Shown in pieces: positions 15,806 to 28,873 of a stretch of DNA of 64,000 bases. The stretch covers positions 350,533-414,532 of the forward strand of contig VXCM01000989.1 in the NCBI GenBank assembly GCA_014773175.1, written 5' to 3'. Within the stretch, counting starts at the first letter, position 1. Every line of letters begins with the position of its first letter. The position numbers and the translations under genes were made by a program. The stretch is from Lucifuga dentata. Taxonomy: Eukaryota > Chordata > Actinopteri > Ophidiiformes > Bythitidae. Under the pieces are notes generated by a model. It saw only the letters and a program-made list of their open reading frames with translations, was not told where the DNA came from and made no database searches.

Positions 15806-16135
15806 TGTGTCAGCGGGGAAATCGGGGCTCTGAGCCGGGAAAAGGGAACTTGAAAACCAGTCAGAGGAGCTCTGATACTCAATCCAGATCCACGCACCGG
15901 TGTCCCATTCTCCTCTTCCGCTCCTGTCTCTCCTTCTGTCAGCACTGGTGATTTTTCAGCAGGATCTCTCTGGTTTTGGTGTGTTGTTTGTCTGCGATCC
16001 GCCGTCCGGTCGCACTTGAGGTGACTGGCTGGGTGAACGTGTGTGAGCAAGTGTGTGAAAGGAGGAGGGGTCTGGGTGNGGGGGGGGGGGGGTATAGTCA
16101 AACAAGGGCAGGGATGGGCTGAGGGCGTCAACTGG
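15806..16135 (-). promoter_or_regulatory. nkain4: nkain4 5'UTR / proximal promoter region
   Basis: This segment is immediately upstream of the nkain4 start codon. It is locally richer in CpG and GC than the surrounding AT-rich DNA, with several CG dinucleotides between 15900 and 16020, and it carries a G/C tract with one unresolved base at 16079. No TATA box is obvious. The transcription start cannot be placed from sequence alone, so the boundaries are inferred from base composition. Confidence 0.4.
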
Positions 16136-18174
16136 TTTTGTTGTGACTGATAAGAAAGAGTTTGCGCTTTTGTGAATCTATATATCTAAATCTGATGTTT
16201 TTGTGTGTAGTTTATAAAGGAGGTTGTGCCAAGAGAAATTAACTTGCTCATGTTTTCTGGCATTTATAAATTAAGGAAGCATTAATGAAAACTTCCTAAA
16301 ATAGTGTGTGGTAAACATTTTAGAAATTCTTTTAAGAAATTCTGGCGAATCAGTGGTTGTGTGTGTGAGCATGTATGTGCGTTAGGGAGGAAACTGTCAA
16401 AATTTTGTTGCTTAGGGTGGAGTACAGCGCCATCTTCTGGGTCTTTGAAGAGATACACCTAAGAAGAGGCAACAACATATTGTTCTAATAAGCCAGTAAG
16501 TTAGTATTCAGTGTATTACTTTTTTTTTTTTTTTTTTTTNTTTTTTTTTTTTTTTTTTTTGTCATTTTTAATGTTTTTGAGTCAAACTAAAGTCACCCTA
16601 TCATTAGAATGATTAGAATCAACGGGATTTAAAGTACAAAGATTACACAAAGAAAGAAAAACAAAAGAAAAAGACAGTGTTCATTGATTGAAATTTAAAA
16701 GGTGGCACTAAAGTTTGGCTGTTAGTTTGGAAACTTGTTATAATGAATATGGAATTCAACTGAAATTAAAAATAGGCTGAAAGTATAAATCACAATCTTT
16801 AAGGTTATCCTGTTGTCCATCCCTTCCCTTTTCCTTTATCCAGACTCCCCTTGACCTCCCTCCTTTTCTCCACACAGACCTTTTGTTAAAATCTGCCACA
16901 TAGTCACTGCTGTGTATAATCTACAGTAGAAAAGATCTTAAAAGCAGCTCTTTCAGCCTATTTTTAATTTCAGTTGAANGTGGCTGGTCCCTCCTCTCTG
17001 CTCACCACCCTGATAAATCTTTAAACATCTGCAGGCTGAGTGAGGGAACATTTCACATCTGATTTCATCACACACTTCTCCTCTCTGCTCCTTTAAAGCT
17101 CCTCCATCCCATGCCATCCTGCCCACCTGCTTCCAGCCTGGCCCAGGAGGAGCCTGAGCCTGCCTGATGCTCCTCTGCTCCTCCCCTGTCACTAAAAATA
17201 ACCCCAGGGTATTTATGGAATTAGACAAATATAAAAGATTTGGGTGTAAATGCTCAAATATGCACATGTAAGCTAAATAATTCCTGTAAATATTCCCCAC
17301 CTGTCTGTTTTTTCTGGGTTATGTTTATAATTGGCTGTTTTCTGTACTCCAGTGTTTCATTTCCTAGTGCTATTCTTCTTTCATATCTGTAATTCTTGTA
17401 TTTTATGTACTTAGATTTGCACAATTGGAGTATGCTGCTTTCAAGCACAGACTGTACCTCATCTGACTCTGTATGTGACAAATAAAACTTAAAGATTGGT
17501 AGTAAGTTTGCTTCTCGAAACTGAAGGCTATGCTGAATATAAACTGCTCAGAAATTATAGGAACATGTTCTCATATATTTTGATCATTTATGTTGAAATT
17601 TAGATAGAATATAAATGATCATATCTCAGTATACTCTGTGTTCCTTTATTTATATTATTGGTGTTGTTTAACAACTTTCCCACTCATGACTAATTTAAGA
17701 AGCACATTTTTATGTGTGGTCAGCTGCACATGTGGAAAATATATTATTACTGCCTTGCATTCCTAGCATGAAATATGCCCATCTTTAACTGCATTTCTTA
17801 CAGTATGAGAATATGTCTTTTGGATGTGTGACATAAAAATGTGTGAGGAGGGGTGATGCTGAAATAAGGCCACTGTTTTATCCAGTGTTGCTCCCGGGTC
17901 CCTTGGTGCTGTAGGCAAGACTACATTTATACATTTAGCACTGGATGGACTCTCAATGCCAAAGTTTTTTTTTATTTTTTTATTTTATTTTACTTTGAAA
18001 ACTATAGGATGCAAATGACAAAGATAAGAGCTGTAGGGGATGTAAACTGACAATCTCAGTATAATACTATTCAGTTTCTATACCAATGAGCTATAGCAAA
18101 CAAGTTGGAAGTCAGTCATAGAGTAATCTGCAGAACAAATGAATAGACTGATTTAATATAACGGATAGTGAAGC
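16136..18174. other. Intergenic, no gene seen
   Basis: This stretch lies upstream of nkain4 on the opposite side from its exons. It contains a T homopolymer around the unresolved base at 16540 and another unresolved base at 16979. Open frames here are short, with no recognisable protein content or splice structure. I see nothing else in it. Confidence 0.6.
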
Positions 18175-18182
18175 ATGTAATC

Positions 18183-19006
18183 CAGGGATGTCAAACTCAA
18201 CACAGAGGGCCAAAATTAAAAACTGGGTCTAAGTCAAGGGCCAAACAAGGTCAACCTGTATTGAAAACAGACTTAAACTGGCCTTGTTTTCATCAGAGGT
18301 GTTATGGCAAATTATTTATACACCAATATGAACTTCACTTTAACCGCTGCTCCAAAGACATCTTATATCAGAATAAATCAGAGATATATATAAAAGAAAA
18401 AACAGACAAATGAGAGATCAAATTCAAAATAAATAACATTTCAGTATCTTTCATTGTTTTTTATGTCTTCCTCTCTATCAGCAGTGTTTTACTGACTCAT
18501 TTCCAATGAAAAAGTTTTATCACAGGCAATCAAAAATAGCCAGAAAACTGTCATTTTTCTCAAGGGAAATCTAAACTCACTCTTTGTTTTTCATTAACAA
18601 CATCAACAAGCAAAATGAGAATAGTTTAAATGTGATCATGCCTTCTTATGTTATATTCTTTAATAACAGCCACAGCTCTGCAAAAAAGGCAACCAGGTTT
18701 ATCCCTAATGGCAGTGAACAGCCTCTCTAACTCCACCTGTCCTGAAACCAGTTCTCAGAGTCCACCTTTCCATTGGCCATTTCCTCCACGGGCTAGCTTA
18801 AAGTTCATTAAAAGTGGCTGGATGGGCACGGAGGGGAGGGGAGCTGGTGCTTGCAGGTGTTGATTGATGCGCTGGGCTGTTGCAGTGCATTCTGGGATTT
18901 TTTGTATCGTTGATGTGCGCACTATATACCAGTGGGCCAGTTAGCAGGCAAGATATAATTGTACCACGGACCGGATGTGGCCTGCGGACCTTGAGTTTGA
19001 CATGTG
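18183..19006. mobile_element. Non-autonomous hAT-type DNA transposon
   Basis: The left end reads CAGGGATGTCAAACTCAA (18183-18200). The right end, read in reverse complement, is CACATGTCAAACTCAA (18991-19006), so the termini share the inverted core ATGTCAAACTCAA. Sub-terminal sequences such as GAGGGCCAAA and GGCCTGCGGACC are typical of Charlie-like hAT elements in vertebrates. The flanks are ATGTAATC (18175-18182) and ATGTGATC (19007-19014), matching 7 of 8 bases as expected for an old 8-bp target-site duplication. The 824-bp interior has no transposase-sized frame, so this is an internally deleted copy. Confidence 0.65.
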
Positions 19007-19398
19007 ATGTGATCCATTCCAAGCATTTTTGGTTAGATTCTCAGTGCCAAAATTTGTATAGTTTTACTTTGAAAACGATATGATACAAATCACAAAAGTA
19101 TGTTAATTGAAGGAAGACAAGGCAGATTACGCTTACATGTGATAAAAGTCAAACATAAAACACATTTTTTACCCAATAAAAATATTGGAAGAGACGTTTC
19201 AGGTTCTCTTTGATTTTGATAGGGACACCATGTCCTGACTGTCCATCTAAATCTCCGGTCTCTGGTGATAAGACATTTTATCTGGCTCAGGTGAGTTGTG
19301 GGTGCAGACAGATACAACGATGCAGAGGTGCACTGGCAATCGTGTGTGTGTGTGATATGCTGCTGAATGCTGTGATATGCTGACAAAACCACACATAA

Positions 19399-19400
<2 letters not shown>

Positions 19401-19450
<50 letters not shown>

Positions 19451-19615
19451 CAGTGCGGCTCAACTGCGAGCTGTGGAGTGGGCCCTCGGCAATTGCTTAA
19501 CTTGCCTAATGGAAAGACCCGCTCCATCACAAACCTTGATGGAAGTTCTCCTTGTGTTCCCATTTTTGTTCAACACCTCCTTATTGACTGTGTGTGTTTG
19601 TGTGTGTGCTTGTGT

Positions 19616-19659
<44 letters not shown>
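19401..19659. repeat. Two (TG)n microsatellites
   Basis: Pure TG tracts occur at 19401-19448 and 19619-19659, separated by about 170 bp of unique sequence. A TC tract follows at about 19901-19932. The frames spanning them are repeat-driven and not genes. Confidence 0.85.
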
Positions 19660-19660
<1 letters not shown>

Positions 19661-19895
19661 ATGCGCCCCCAGAACACTTCTTTTGACAAGTGTGCCCAGT
19701 CCCTCAGGAGTTGTTGTTCTCCGGAAAGACACTAATGTGAAGTGACAGAACAGCCAGCAGTGCTCTGCTCTAAGGGACCCGCATTGTGCAGGAGACCTAA
19801 GAGTCTGGCTCATAGTGGACAACAGCACAAAAAGACCTGAGAAGGAGAAGGCTTTATTGTCCTTGAAAGTGTTTTAAGCTGTCGATTCTGGTTTC

Positions 19896-19934
<39 letters not shown>

Positions 19935-20801
19935 TACCATGTTTTTGGCGCTCGAACATGCAAACGCAGTCAACACTCAAGAGGACTTTGTCTCACACAC
20001 ATAAATGGACATTATCTAACAGGCAATTCATCCTCATTTGTGAGGCTGCCCAGAGTGTTGAGAGCAAAATAGATTCCATCCTGCAGCAACCTGAATGACT
20101 TGATTCCTCTAAATTATTTTTGTGCAGTACAGACTTACAAATGATGCAATAAATCAGGCTGGAATGGTGTATGTTGCAAACCAAAATACTGGACACTTCG
20201 CATCATTGCAACATCTACTGTGGCAAATAATATATATTTCATTTTCATAACCAAACTATTTAAATCATCACCAAAATGAGGTGCTCCCTTTAGCTCGTCA
20301 GGATATTTATCATACAGACACTAACCTATATACAGCCACCACTGGCTGTCCAGCAAGCATATGAATGCTTTCTTTATTTAGACCCATGCTCATAAAATTT
20401 TAACATCATACATGCAGCCTACCCTTAGTGACAGTCTCATCTGATGCCTCCTTTTCCACTGTTTTATCATGAAAAAAAAATCCTACACTCAGTAAAGAAT
20501 AAATACTGAAGCTATTATAAGGAACATGTGAATAATTTAATGCCAGATTGTGCTTTGGAGAGGCAATATTGGTCCCCCGAATCCCTTTGAACAGTCGATT
20601 GTTATTATTAAGGTTGTCCACTTGGAGGCGCTAGTCTGAGGTCTGTTTTTATTGAATAGGTGCCACCAGAGCTGCGTCGAGTCAGATATAGAGAACTACA
20701 AAAATAATGGAAGTAAGGTGCTTTGCCTTCAAAATAAAAGCTGATCATACAAAACAAAATCAGGCTGTATAATCCTTGGTAATAGCAATAATACAATCCC
20801 A

Positions 20802-21148
20802 TGACACAGTGGCGCAGTGGATAGCGCTGTTGCCCCACAGCAAGAAGGTCCTGGGTTTGATTCCCAGCCAGGGCAGGGCCTTTTATGTGGAGTTTGCATG
20901 TTCTCCGCGTGGGTTCCCTCTGGGTGCTCCGGCTTCCTCCCGCCTCCAAAGACATGCATGTCAGGTGAATTGGGAACTCTAAATTGCCTGTAGGTGTAAA
21001 TGAGTTTTGTCTGTCTCTGTGTCAGCCCTGTGATAGATGGCGATCTATCCCGGGTGTACCCCGCCTCTCGCCCTATGACTGCTGGGATAGGCTCCAGCTC
21101 CCCCTTGACCCTTAACAGGACAAATGGGTACAGAAAATGGATGGATGG
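20802..21148 (+). mobile_element. DANA/Mermaid-like tRNA-derived SINE
   Basis: The head reads GTGGCGCAGTGGATAGCGCT, containing a pol III A box (TGGCGCAGTGG, near 20809-20820). It is followed by a B box (GGTTTGATTCC, near 20854). The body has the characteristic fish SINE text GTTTGCATGTTCTCC and CTCTAAATTGCC. The tail ends in a GGATGGAT-type short repeat. The element is bounded by a 9-bp direct repeat ACAATCCCA at 20793-20801 and 21149-21157, a target-site duplication from LINE-mediated insertion. It is essentially full length. On its right it is flanked by a TTAA-type MITE copy, suggesting nested insertion. Confidence 0.88.
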
Positions 21149-21615
21149 ACAATCCCAATTAACTACCACTGGTTTCAGTTCATCAAGGTACGCTATTAAA
21201 ATCAGCTTACATAGAGACTTGAAACATGCTTGAGACAGGTAATCCATCTCAGGGAAAAAAAACATGCCTGCTACATTTTTTGTCAAAGTTTAACTGATCC
21301 AACATGGAGAGACATGGAAGACAGTGTATGTCTCCATCATGGAGCATAGTCTCAGGATAAGATTGCTTTTACTGGGAAATTAAAATGACCATGCCTTCTA
21401 TAATCATATAGAAGTGTTAGTAGGTGAAACATTGATATTTTTTATAATGTGGGTAGAACACTGAACACTTGATTTTGAAAGATTAGGGAATTTGGCAAAA
21501 TAAAACAAAACCTAAAATACAGTTTTATGTTTTGGAAAGTAGTTGTCAGTGATGTAATGTGTATACGTGCAATATTTATTTGGGCTCAAACATGTAAAAT
21601 CACTGGTATGGTCCT
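21149..21615 (+). mobile_element. MITE family copy (TTAA-type), right part
   Basis: This segment aligns by eye with the complete MITE at 52068-52675: shared blocks include GGTACGCTATTAAAATCA, GTATGTCTCCA, TTTTGAAAGATTAGG-like text, and the terminal GTATGGTCCT followed by TTAA (21616-21619). The left terminal repeat is not recognisable. The SINE at 20802-21148 sits at its left edge and probably interrupted it, or the copy is 5'-decayed. No open frame of note. Confidence 0.6.
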
Positions 21616-23154
21616 TTAACTTCTGTTTTTAACCTTGCTGCACCTCTCTACAATTGCACTTTTTTTGCGTTTTGAATTCCTGCTTGTTATTCTCAGTGGT
21701 GTTTTCTTCACATTTGTATCCTCATTTCTTTAAATTGTTACCTGCAAAAAAAAAAAAAAAAAAAAAAAAATGTAATGCCCTCCTTAGCGGTTCGTACGTC
21801 TGTGCATTTGTCAGTGAGGGTTCTATTTTGGAAGTATTGACAGGAAGCCCCTTATATTATTCCAGCTGTCTTGACCGAGTTTCAGTCACATGGTTGCTGC
21901 CTTACCGAGCGCTGATGGAGCCAGAGGAGACAAGCAGGAGGCGAGCCCCTCCGGTTGCGCGTCAGCATCCTCTCAAATAAGAATCTCCCGCTGTCACTTC
22001 TGCTCCAGATACTCAGAGACGGACGACAGAAAACCTGCTACACCAATTAAAACCTCAAATCTTATGACATGCAGCTGTTTTTTCATGTGATGTCAAAGAA
22101 GAGGAGTAAGGGGAGGATCTGAGGAGGCTGGAGCTTTGCAAAGAATGACAGTGAGGATCCAGGCGTGCTGTCCCAGGAGAACTCATCTGAAGAGCTGGCC
22201 GTGAGAGACCGGGATGCTCCTTTAACGCTCTGGAGGGTGTGTGAGTACAAAATATCTGCTGTCTGTCTGCTTCATTTTTGTGAAGACTTAACAGCTTGGG
22301 GGTCAGCTCATCGTTCCTGATCCTCTGTATCACCAAAGAATTATTCTCAACAATACCACCTGTCTGATCAATCATTCATAGGCTTCGTGGTAAAGTGCAG
22401 CATAACCAGATCTGCAGCGATGTGTGAAAGTTGCCTTGTCAATTTGGAAATGGTGCACTTCCCCCTGCACACACCCATAACTTTATGCATGCAGGCATTA
22501 AGGTTTAATATGCAACGCGCTACAGAGGGTGGTGATTAGGAGGGCGATCTTGTTCCTTTAAAGTTTTGATTGGAGTGAACATGTGTTGCACACTGTGACC
22601 ACGGTGTCACTGTGAGGGTAATTATTAAAGCCTTTGTTGAGGGGTTTCCTATCAGAGGCACTCATCATTAATCCGCTGATGGCCCGCAGGGCGTGGGTGG
22701 CTATGATGATAAGAGAAAGGCTCCAGTCCTACTTACAGAGCAGGTCTGATTAATTATAGACTCAGAACTGATGAACTCAAGGGCTGGATGGTGCACAAGA
22801 GGAGACAGATATACCACACAAAAAGACTGGCTTTCAGATAGGTTTCATGTTTAATTTTCACCATATGGATGAGTGCAGTGAGGATAGTTCTATGTATGTG
22901 TGTTATCAGCTTAAATTATAGCTGTCTATCTGCCAAATGAAGGAGAAACAGAAAGCATTCTTAATTCTCTTAATGACTATATGTCTGATTAAACGAATGT
23001 GTCACCTGTATTAGAAACTATAGAGTTAAATGCTCATTGATGCTGAGTGTGTGGGTGTGAGAGAAGGACATCTACAGCAGGCTCAGTGCATGTAGATGAA
23101 TGAAATCCACTTTCTATGCAGCAAGGGTTCCCATCCCCAGTGTGTGCATGTGTA

Positions 23155-23155
<1 letters not shown>

Positions 23156-23208
<53 letters not shown>

Positions 23209-23209
23209 N

Positions 23210-23263
<54 letters not shown>
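23156..23263. repeat. Compound (TG)n(GA)n tract, probably duplicated at an N
   Basis: A TG-then-GA compound tract is followed by an N at 23209 and then by the same TG-then-GA order again. Given the exact non-repetitive duplications found at other single-N joins in this window, the doubling is probably an unmerged overlap of one compound microsatellite. Confidence 0.6.
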
Positions 23264-23265
<2 letters not shown>

Positions 23266-24099
23266 TGTGTATGTGTATTTCACCTCATTACACTCATTGT
23301 GTTGACTTAAGCAGCAGGGTCACCCCTGAGGCCCATTCTCCTGCCTTACTGAGGAGTGATTTCCTGAATTTTATCACACTCACTCTGATTATAGAAGTAC
23401 AGCAGCACATTGGGAGAAACATTCCAACTTAAATGTGAAGTCACTACCATCATTTCAACAGAAGCATGATCATTATTTCTATTTCCTGGAACAGATATCT
23501 ATGTATTACACAATCACTATATGGTGTCCCAAGCACTGCCTCCCCCACTCATTGCAAGTGCATTTTGTTGAGAGGTGCTTAACTTGAATCTCATGTATTT
23601 CACATTGGTGAGGTGGTTCCACCTCCGGTTGGAATTTCAGGCAATTATGTTCACATCCTGCCCACACACACTCTGTACAGGAGCTCCTCTATTCTTGGTT
23701 AGTCTACAAACTGACAAAACTCTCTTCTTTCCAGCCTGTGTGCTGCATTTCTCCTGAGGCATTCTCAATATTCCCCCTGTGTATGTATTAAACATCAAGC
23801 ATGTTGAACACCAAGTGTGGGGCCGAGCACTTTAAGGCACAGTCAGCCCTCTGTGTAGGGTGACAAAACAGTCATATGGCCCCCACAGGGCAGAGAACAA
23901 TTCCTGCTGCTGATTCACCCAAGGCGACAGGACTAGAATGCTGCCTTCCTTCCTCCCATCCATCTTCCTTCCCATCATCCCTTCCCATCTCCATCTTGCA
24001 GAAATGAACATTCTCGGGTTCACTCTCACGCCCGCACCACAGCTTCTGCTGTGTTCTGTGTTTCCCACACGTGTGCATGCACACACATGCAAGTGTGTG

Positions 24100-24101
<2 letters not shown>

Positions 24102-24165
<64 letters not shown>
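24102..24165. repeat. Compound (TC)n(CA)n microsatellite
   Basis: A TC tract of about 16 units changes directly into a CA tract of about 16 units with no interruption. It is non-coding. Confidence 0.9.
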
Positions 24166-24167
<2 letters not shown>

Positions 24168-26065
24168 CACACACAAAATGTGCTTGCTGTTGGAGTGTTC
24201 TGACAATGTGAATGTTTCTTTGATCTTAGATTGATTGTTAAAGGTGTAAAAATGTGATTTGAGCTTTTCTTATTACAGGGAAAAAATCAGTAAAAGCTGT
24301 GTTTATGTACATGCTCGTATGACTTTGAATAATAGCTCAGGGATCAGGGGCCAAAGATTGGCTAGTCAGTCAGACAGATGTGCCCTAGCCTGGAAGTCTT
24401 AGAGTGCAGGACCTCAAACTGGCCTGCCACCCAGCATTAGAGCCACGGATCCATGACCAAAGGGCTCAGGGCACCAAGACTCACTGTCTGCATAAATAAA
24501 TTGCTCTCAATTATTAATGCTGTGTATAGGGCAATGAGAAGCATTTCAGAGGCCAAGGCAGGAAACAAGGAAAATGGAAAGAAAGAAGGTAATAATGAAA
24601 GAAAGAAAAGATGAGCGGTCTTAGACCAGCATGAAAATGTGTGTGAAAGAGAAAGTAAGAGGTAGAGAGAGGGAGAAAAGAGAGAGAAATACTGAAGAAA
24701 GGTGGTGTCAGTGATGGAACAGGGGAAGAAAGGAAAGAAAGAAGTGGAGAAAAGTGAATGGAAGCAACAGCATTGAAATTTCTAACTTGTATCCTTTGTA
24801 AACTGAACACATGAGTACATACGATAATCAAAATACAGAGAGATCACCATAGCAACCAAATATCCATAAGAAATGCTTTATTAGAGATAGTGTCCTTTAT
24901 ATACTGGTTTCAGTGAATCTGGGAAACACGACAAGAAAAAGGTCATTGACAACTTGGTGTGCCATAGCTCCACCTTTTTCACCCTACAGCATATGACATC
25001 TTGAAATTCACACCAGCTTTTGCTTTCACTATGACAGCACACTCACATCCATTCTAGCACATATTCTGATGTTTCAATCCATACATTGAGCAGCATCATA
25101 CAGTTTAACAGCATACTAGTATCATCATCATTAATAAATAATGGTTGGCTTATCATCCATCATGTCAGTATGCACTAAATCCTGTACATTTCATGCTCAG
25201 TACAGTATTACAGTAGCTTGGCATAATATCCATTACAGTAGGAGTGCTGTAATTCATAAGTATTGATTCATGTCTCTGCAGCATAATATCTCTGAACACA
25301 ACCATATACAAGAGCAAACACAATAATGAAGCAGCAAAGCACAGGCAGAGATTTACATAGACTCGCTAGTAACTCCCCATTATCTCTAATGTGATACAAT
25401 CATAATACAACAACTGGGGTTAATATGCTTGTTCTGCATGTTACAGCCCTATTATTATATGTGGATAATGTGCAGTATCTCCTGCTCCCATTTACTGTAG
25501 CAGCCAACCATGTGTACATGCTTTATTCTGCAGTATTTGTTGAGTTAACAGATTAGTGATGGATCTTCATCAGCTAATCTGATGCAAAGGAAAGAATACT
25601 CCGTTAGAAAGCTAAAGCTGTAACCGCTTGTACAAACATCTAGAAGTCACATGAACATTTTACTTTTAAACTACCTATCATTTAACTTTAGAAACAGTTT
25701 GAAAACACTTACAGGATTTACACAGCTAGTGAATTAAGCTAACAGTCCTGAAAAGACAATCTCTTAGAACAATGTGTTTCTACTAAAGAAATATTTACTT
25801 AATCCTTTGACTTATACTTGTCTTATTGCCAGTGCTCATTTTGTTGGTATATTAGCATTCTGATGCTAATGTGTGAAAAGCCTTCAAACTATGAAAGTAT
25901 GCATGGCCATAATATGCTAGTTGGGTACTGGGCATACAGTGACCTTTTCATAATTCCAATTTAATGCTGCATTAGAGATTTTTTCGACCATATACTTTGT
26001 GTTTGGCTTTTCAGACATCTTATCATTTAGGCTCAGGCTACTGGCTACTGGCTCAGGCTCAGGCT

Positions 26066-26095
26066 ACTGGCTCAGGCGTGATAGCCTGAGCCAGT
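26066..26095. repeat. Perfect 12-bp inverted repeat (hairpin)
   Basis: ACTGGCTCAGGC at 26066-26077 is the exact reverse complement of GCCTGAGCCAGT at 26084-26095, with a 6-base spacer. The left arm belongs to a small direct-repeat cluster of GGCTACTGGCTCA-type units from about 26030. The context is otherwise AT-rich intergenic DNA. No function is assigned. Confidence 0.75.
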
Positions 26096-28690
26096 ATTGC
26101 TGCAGGTGCCACTCTGGTTTTTAATCTTAAAGGAAATAACAAACCCTGTGTAGCTATGGTTACTAGGTCCCATCTCCAGCCAGTCAAAGGTGCACGTTTT
26201 TGTTATTTTTTTGTTTTGTTTTGTTTTGTTTTTTGTTTTTTATTTATTTATTTTTTTGATCATCACAAACTTGTCGGATCCTGTTATTGCATTTGGAGAG
26301 AAGTACTCCAGAGACGTTAGTGAAAACTCAAAGTCATTATTTAGAACACATTTTAATTAAATCTAATTATACTTAATGACCCAGAGACACTTGAAATAGA
26401 AAAATGACTGTCCAACATCACAGTGTTTCCACAGTGTTTTGCCTTTTCTTCCTGTGTTTCGTGTTTTATTGAAATTCTATAGTGGGACCACACTTTGTTA
26501 GTTTGAATTTGTCATTTCTTGAAGGTGGGAAAATATCTACATCCAATAATACTTTAGTCTGGCCAAACAAGGTGAATCATCTGGGCCTCATTATTTAGGA
26601 AAGGGGATAGGCTTTTCTTCTTTATTGCACTGTAATTTATACTATTTGATGGGTGTATTTTGCACATACAAATCTTGACTAGTCTAGCTTTGAGAAAGGG
26701 ATGGGTGTTAGTTTTCATAATACTCAGATTTGGGCTGGACACAGGTGTACTCCACTTCACTGTTCTACCTAGCAAATATAATGTCAAATTCTCTCAAAAT
26801 TCCAGAAAATGGCAAGAAACCTGAGCTGTAGCTAAATTGTATGAAATGAATGAATACCTCACAGCAAGTCAAAATGACCATTAAAAGGTGTGTGTTTGTA
26901 ATTATGTACTGTACAAGAATTATACATGGCCAAACAAATCAATAAAGCTATTGTCTCGTAATTTCATAATAACAAAAATATTGGTATATGGTGTCAGCAT
27001 ATTAGTGGTCAGTACATTATAGTGTTGGTTTAAACTCAGACATTGCTTGAATCAACTCATCTAGTTAAATCTTTGTATTCAACCTGTTTTGACTTGAATT
27101 TTATTGAGCTAGTTATGTATCTGACAAAAAACTCTAGATAAGGCCAATGATTCATAATAGGATATAGTGCAGTATGTGCACAAGTGTGTGTTTTTATGTT
27201 TTTTCTAAGCCATCTGTGTTGGTTTGCATACTTTGAAAAGGCACGCGTGTTTGCTGTTATTTCTTGCAACACCCTTATGATATGATCATGCATATGAGTC
27301 GTGCCATCCTGCCATAAATGTCTTTTCCTGTCTGAGGCACAGTCAGCCAGTGTGAGCATGTTTTGCGTTGGTGGCGGAGTTCACCTTTGCAACAGTGGCT
27401 GTTTGCTGATCCCTTTGACAGTCACACAGGTGTTAGCGTTGGAAGATCAGCCTCTACACTCAAAGACAGTGAGGCGTTCATACTGACTGCTGTGTTTATT
27501 TATTCATTAACATGCGGTTTGCTGCTCAGCTCCCCCTCAGAGGACAGTTATCACCTGTTTCACCTCCTGAGGTTGAGATAATGGTGCGTTTGCTATTATG
27601 ATCTGTGATGCATGTGTAGGATCACACAAATGTGCACATCCACACAGCAGCTTGAAGCTCACCCCATATCCATAAAAAATGAGGGACGTAGAAAGCTAGA
27701 AACGGAAAGAGGGGTGGAGTAGAGTGCTCCAGGGACCATGGCAAGCTTGATCCTCTATTGATTGGTTTGGTAAGAGAATCCTCAGGCTTTTAGTGATGTT
27801 GCTTAATAAGAGTGGCTTGTGGAAGAGAGATCACATAAGCTGGACTCCACTCCAGAGGCTTCCTTGACTTTAAAGACTAGTTCACAACAAAATCAAAACA
27901 TGTACAAGAGGGGGCTAATCCATTTAGATAATGGTTTTTTTGGGGGGGGGGGNGGTTTTTTTGGCATTTAAAAAATATCAAGATTTGGAAATATCTTAAA
28001 CATGTAGGCTGATATTTTCCTCATTGAGGCAAATCAAACTGTATAGCTTTTCAAAAGTGGAATAAATGTCACAAACGTTTTCGTGGAGTCAGATAAGAGG
28101 AGCACAATTGCAGCTCTGTGATCTTCGCACACAGAAATTTAAGCAGCCGAAGGTTGAAAGTACCTACCGTATGCATAGCTGGATTACACAATATCGATCT
28201 CCTGAACTACTGTAGCTTTGTGTGTGTGTGTGTGTGTGTGTGTCATAGCGTGGATGCTGTGGTTTATGCATTGACGTAGTCATCCTTTAGGCATCCATGC
28301 TATCTGTCTGTCTTGGTGTAAAGTTAAGAGCCCAGAGCTTCAGAGAAACATTGAGCTATTTTAGGAGGCAGCAGATTGTGGTAAGCGAGGAAGTGAAGTG
28401 ACACAACTGGGGTTGAGATTTCTTGGTGCCTGGAAATGTTGCAACTATCTTAATTTAGTACTTCTCTCCCCTGTGGCACGTTGCAGATTGCACCTCGCTA
28501 CCATCAGATAATGGGTAGCTACTGAAGCAAGCAGCACATCAAAGAATGAAGATACACAATCACATTACTGACAATCATTCATTTACTTTTTTAATAAGAA
28601 AATGGGTTTATAATCAAAAACACTCGTATCGCAAGGCTTGTGCCCTGTAACTCCTGAGAATATTTTATATGATGCAATATTGAGGGTGAT

Positions 28691-28739
<49 letters not shown>

Positions 28740-28836
28740 ATTGAGAGAAGGGATTGAACTATTTTGGGATTTTTCTGATGATTTAATTTTAAATTTTATT
28801 ATTTATGTATTCACCACATGAAAGAGAGCTGAGGTG

Positions 28837-28873
<37 letters not shown>

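Larger units (their letters stand above)
21620..26065. other. Intergenic, no gene seen
   Basis: Contents are an A homopolymer (about 21746-21770), compound TG/GA tracts (about 23156-23263, split by an N at 23209), and a TC/CA tract (24102-24165). From about 24300 to 26030 there is plain AT-rich sequence. I found no splice-bounded conserved frame. Confidence 0.55.

Noticed and set aside
19090..19828. Open frames of 120-157 codons on both strands
   Set aside because: Most of their length is the translation of (TG)n/(CA)n tracts (Cys-Val or His-Thr runs); nothing resembles a protein family.
20729..21286. A 185-codon minus-strand frame
   Set aside because: It is mostly the reverse complement of the tRNA-derived SINE, whose fish copies often carry such accidental frames.
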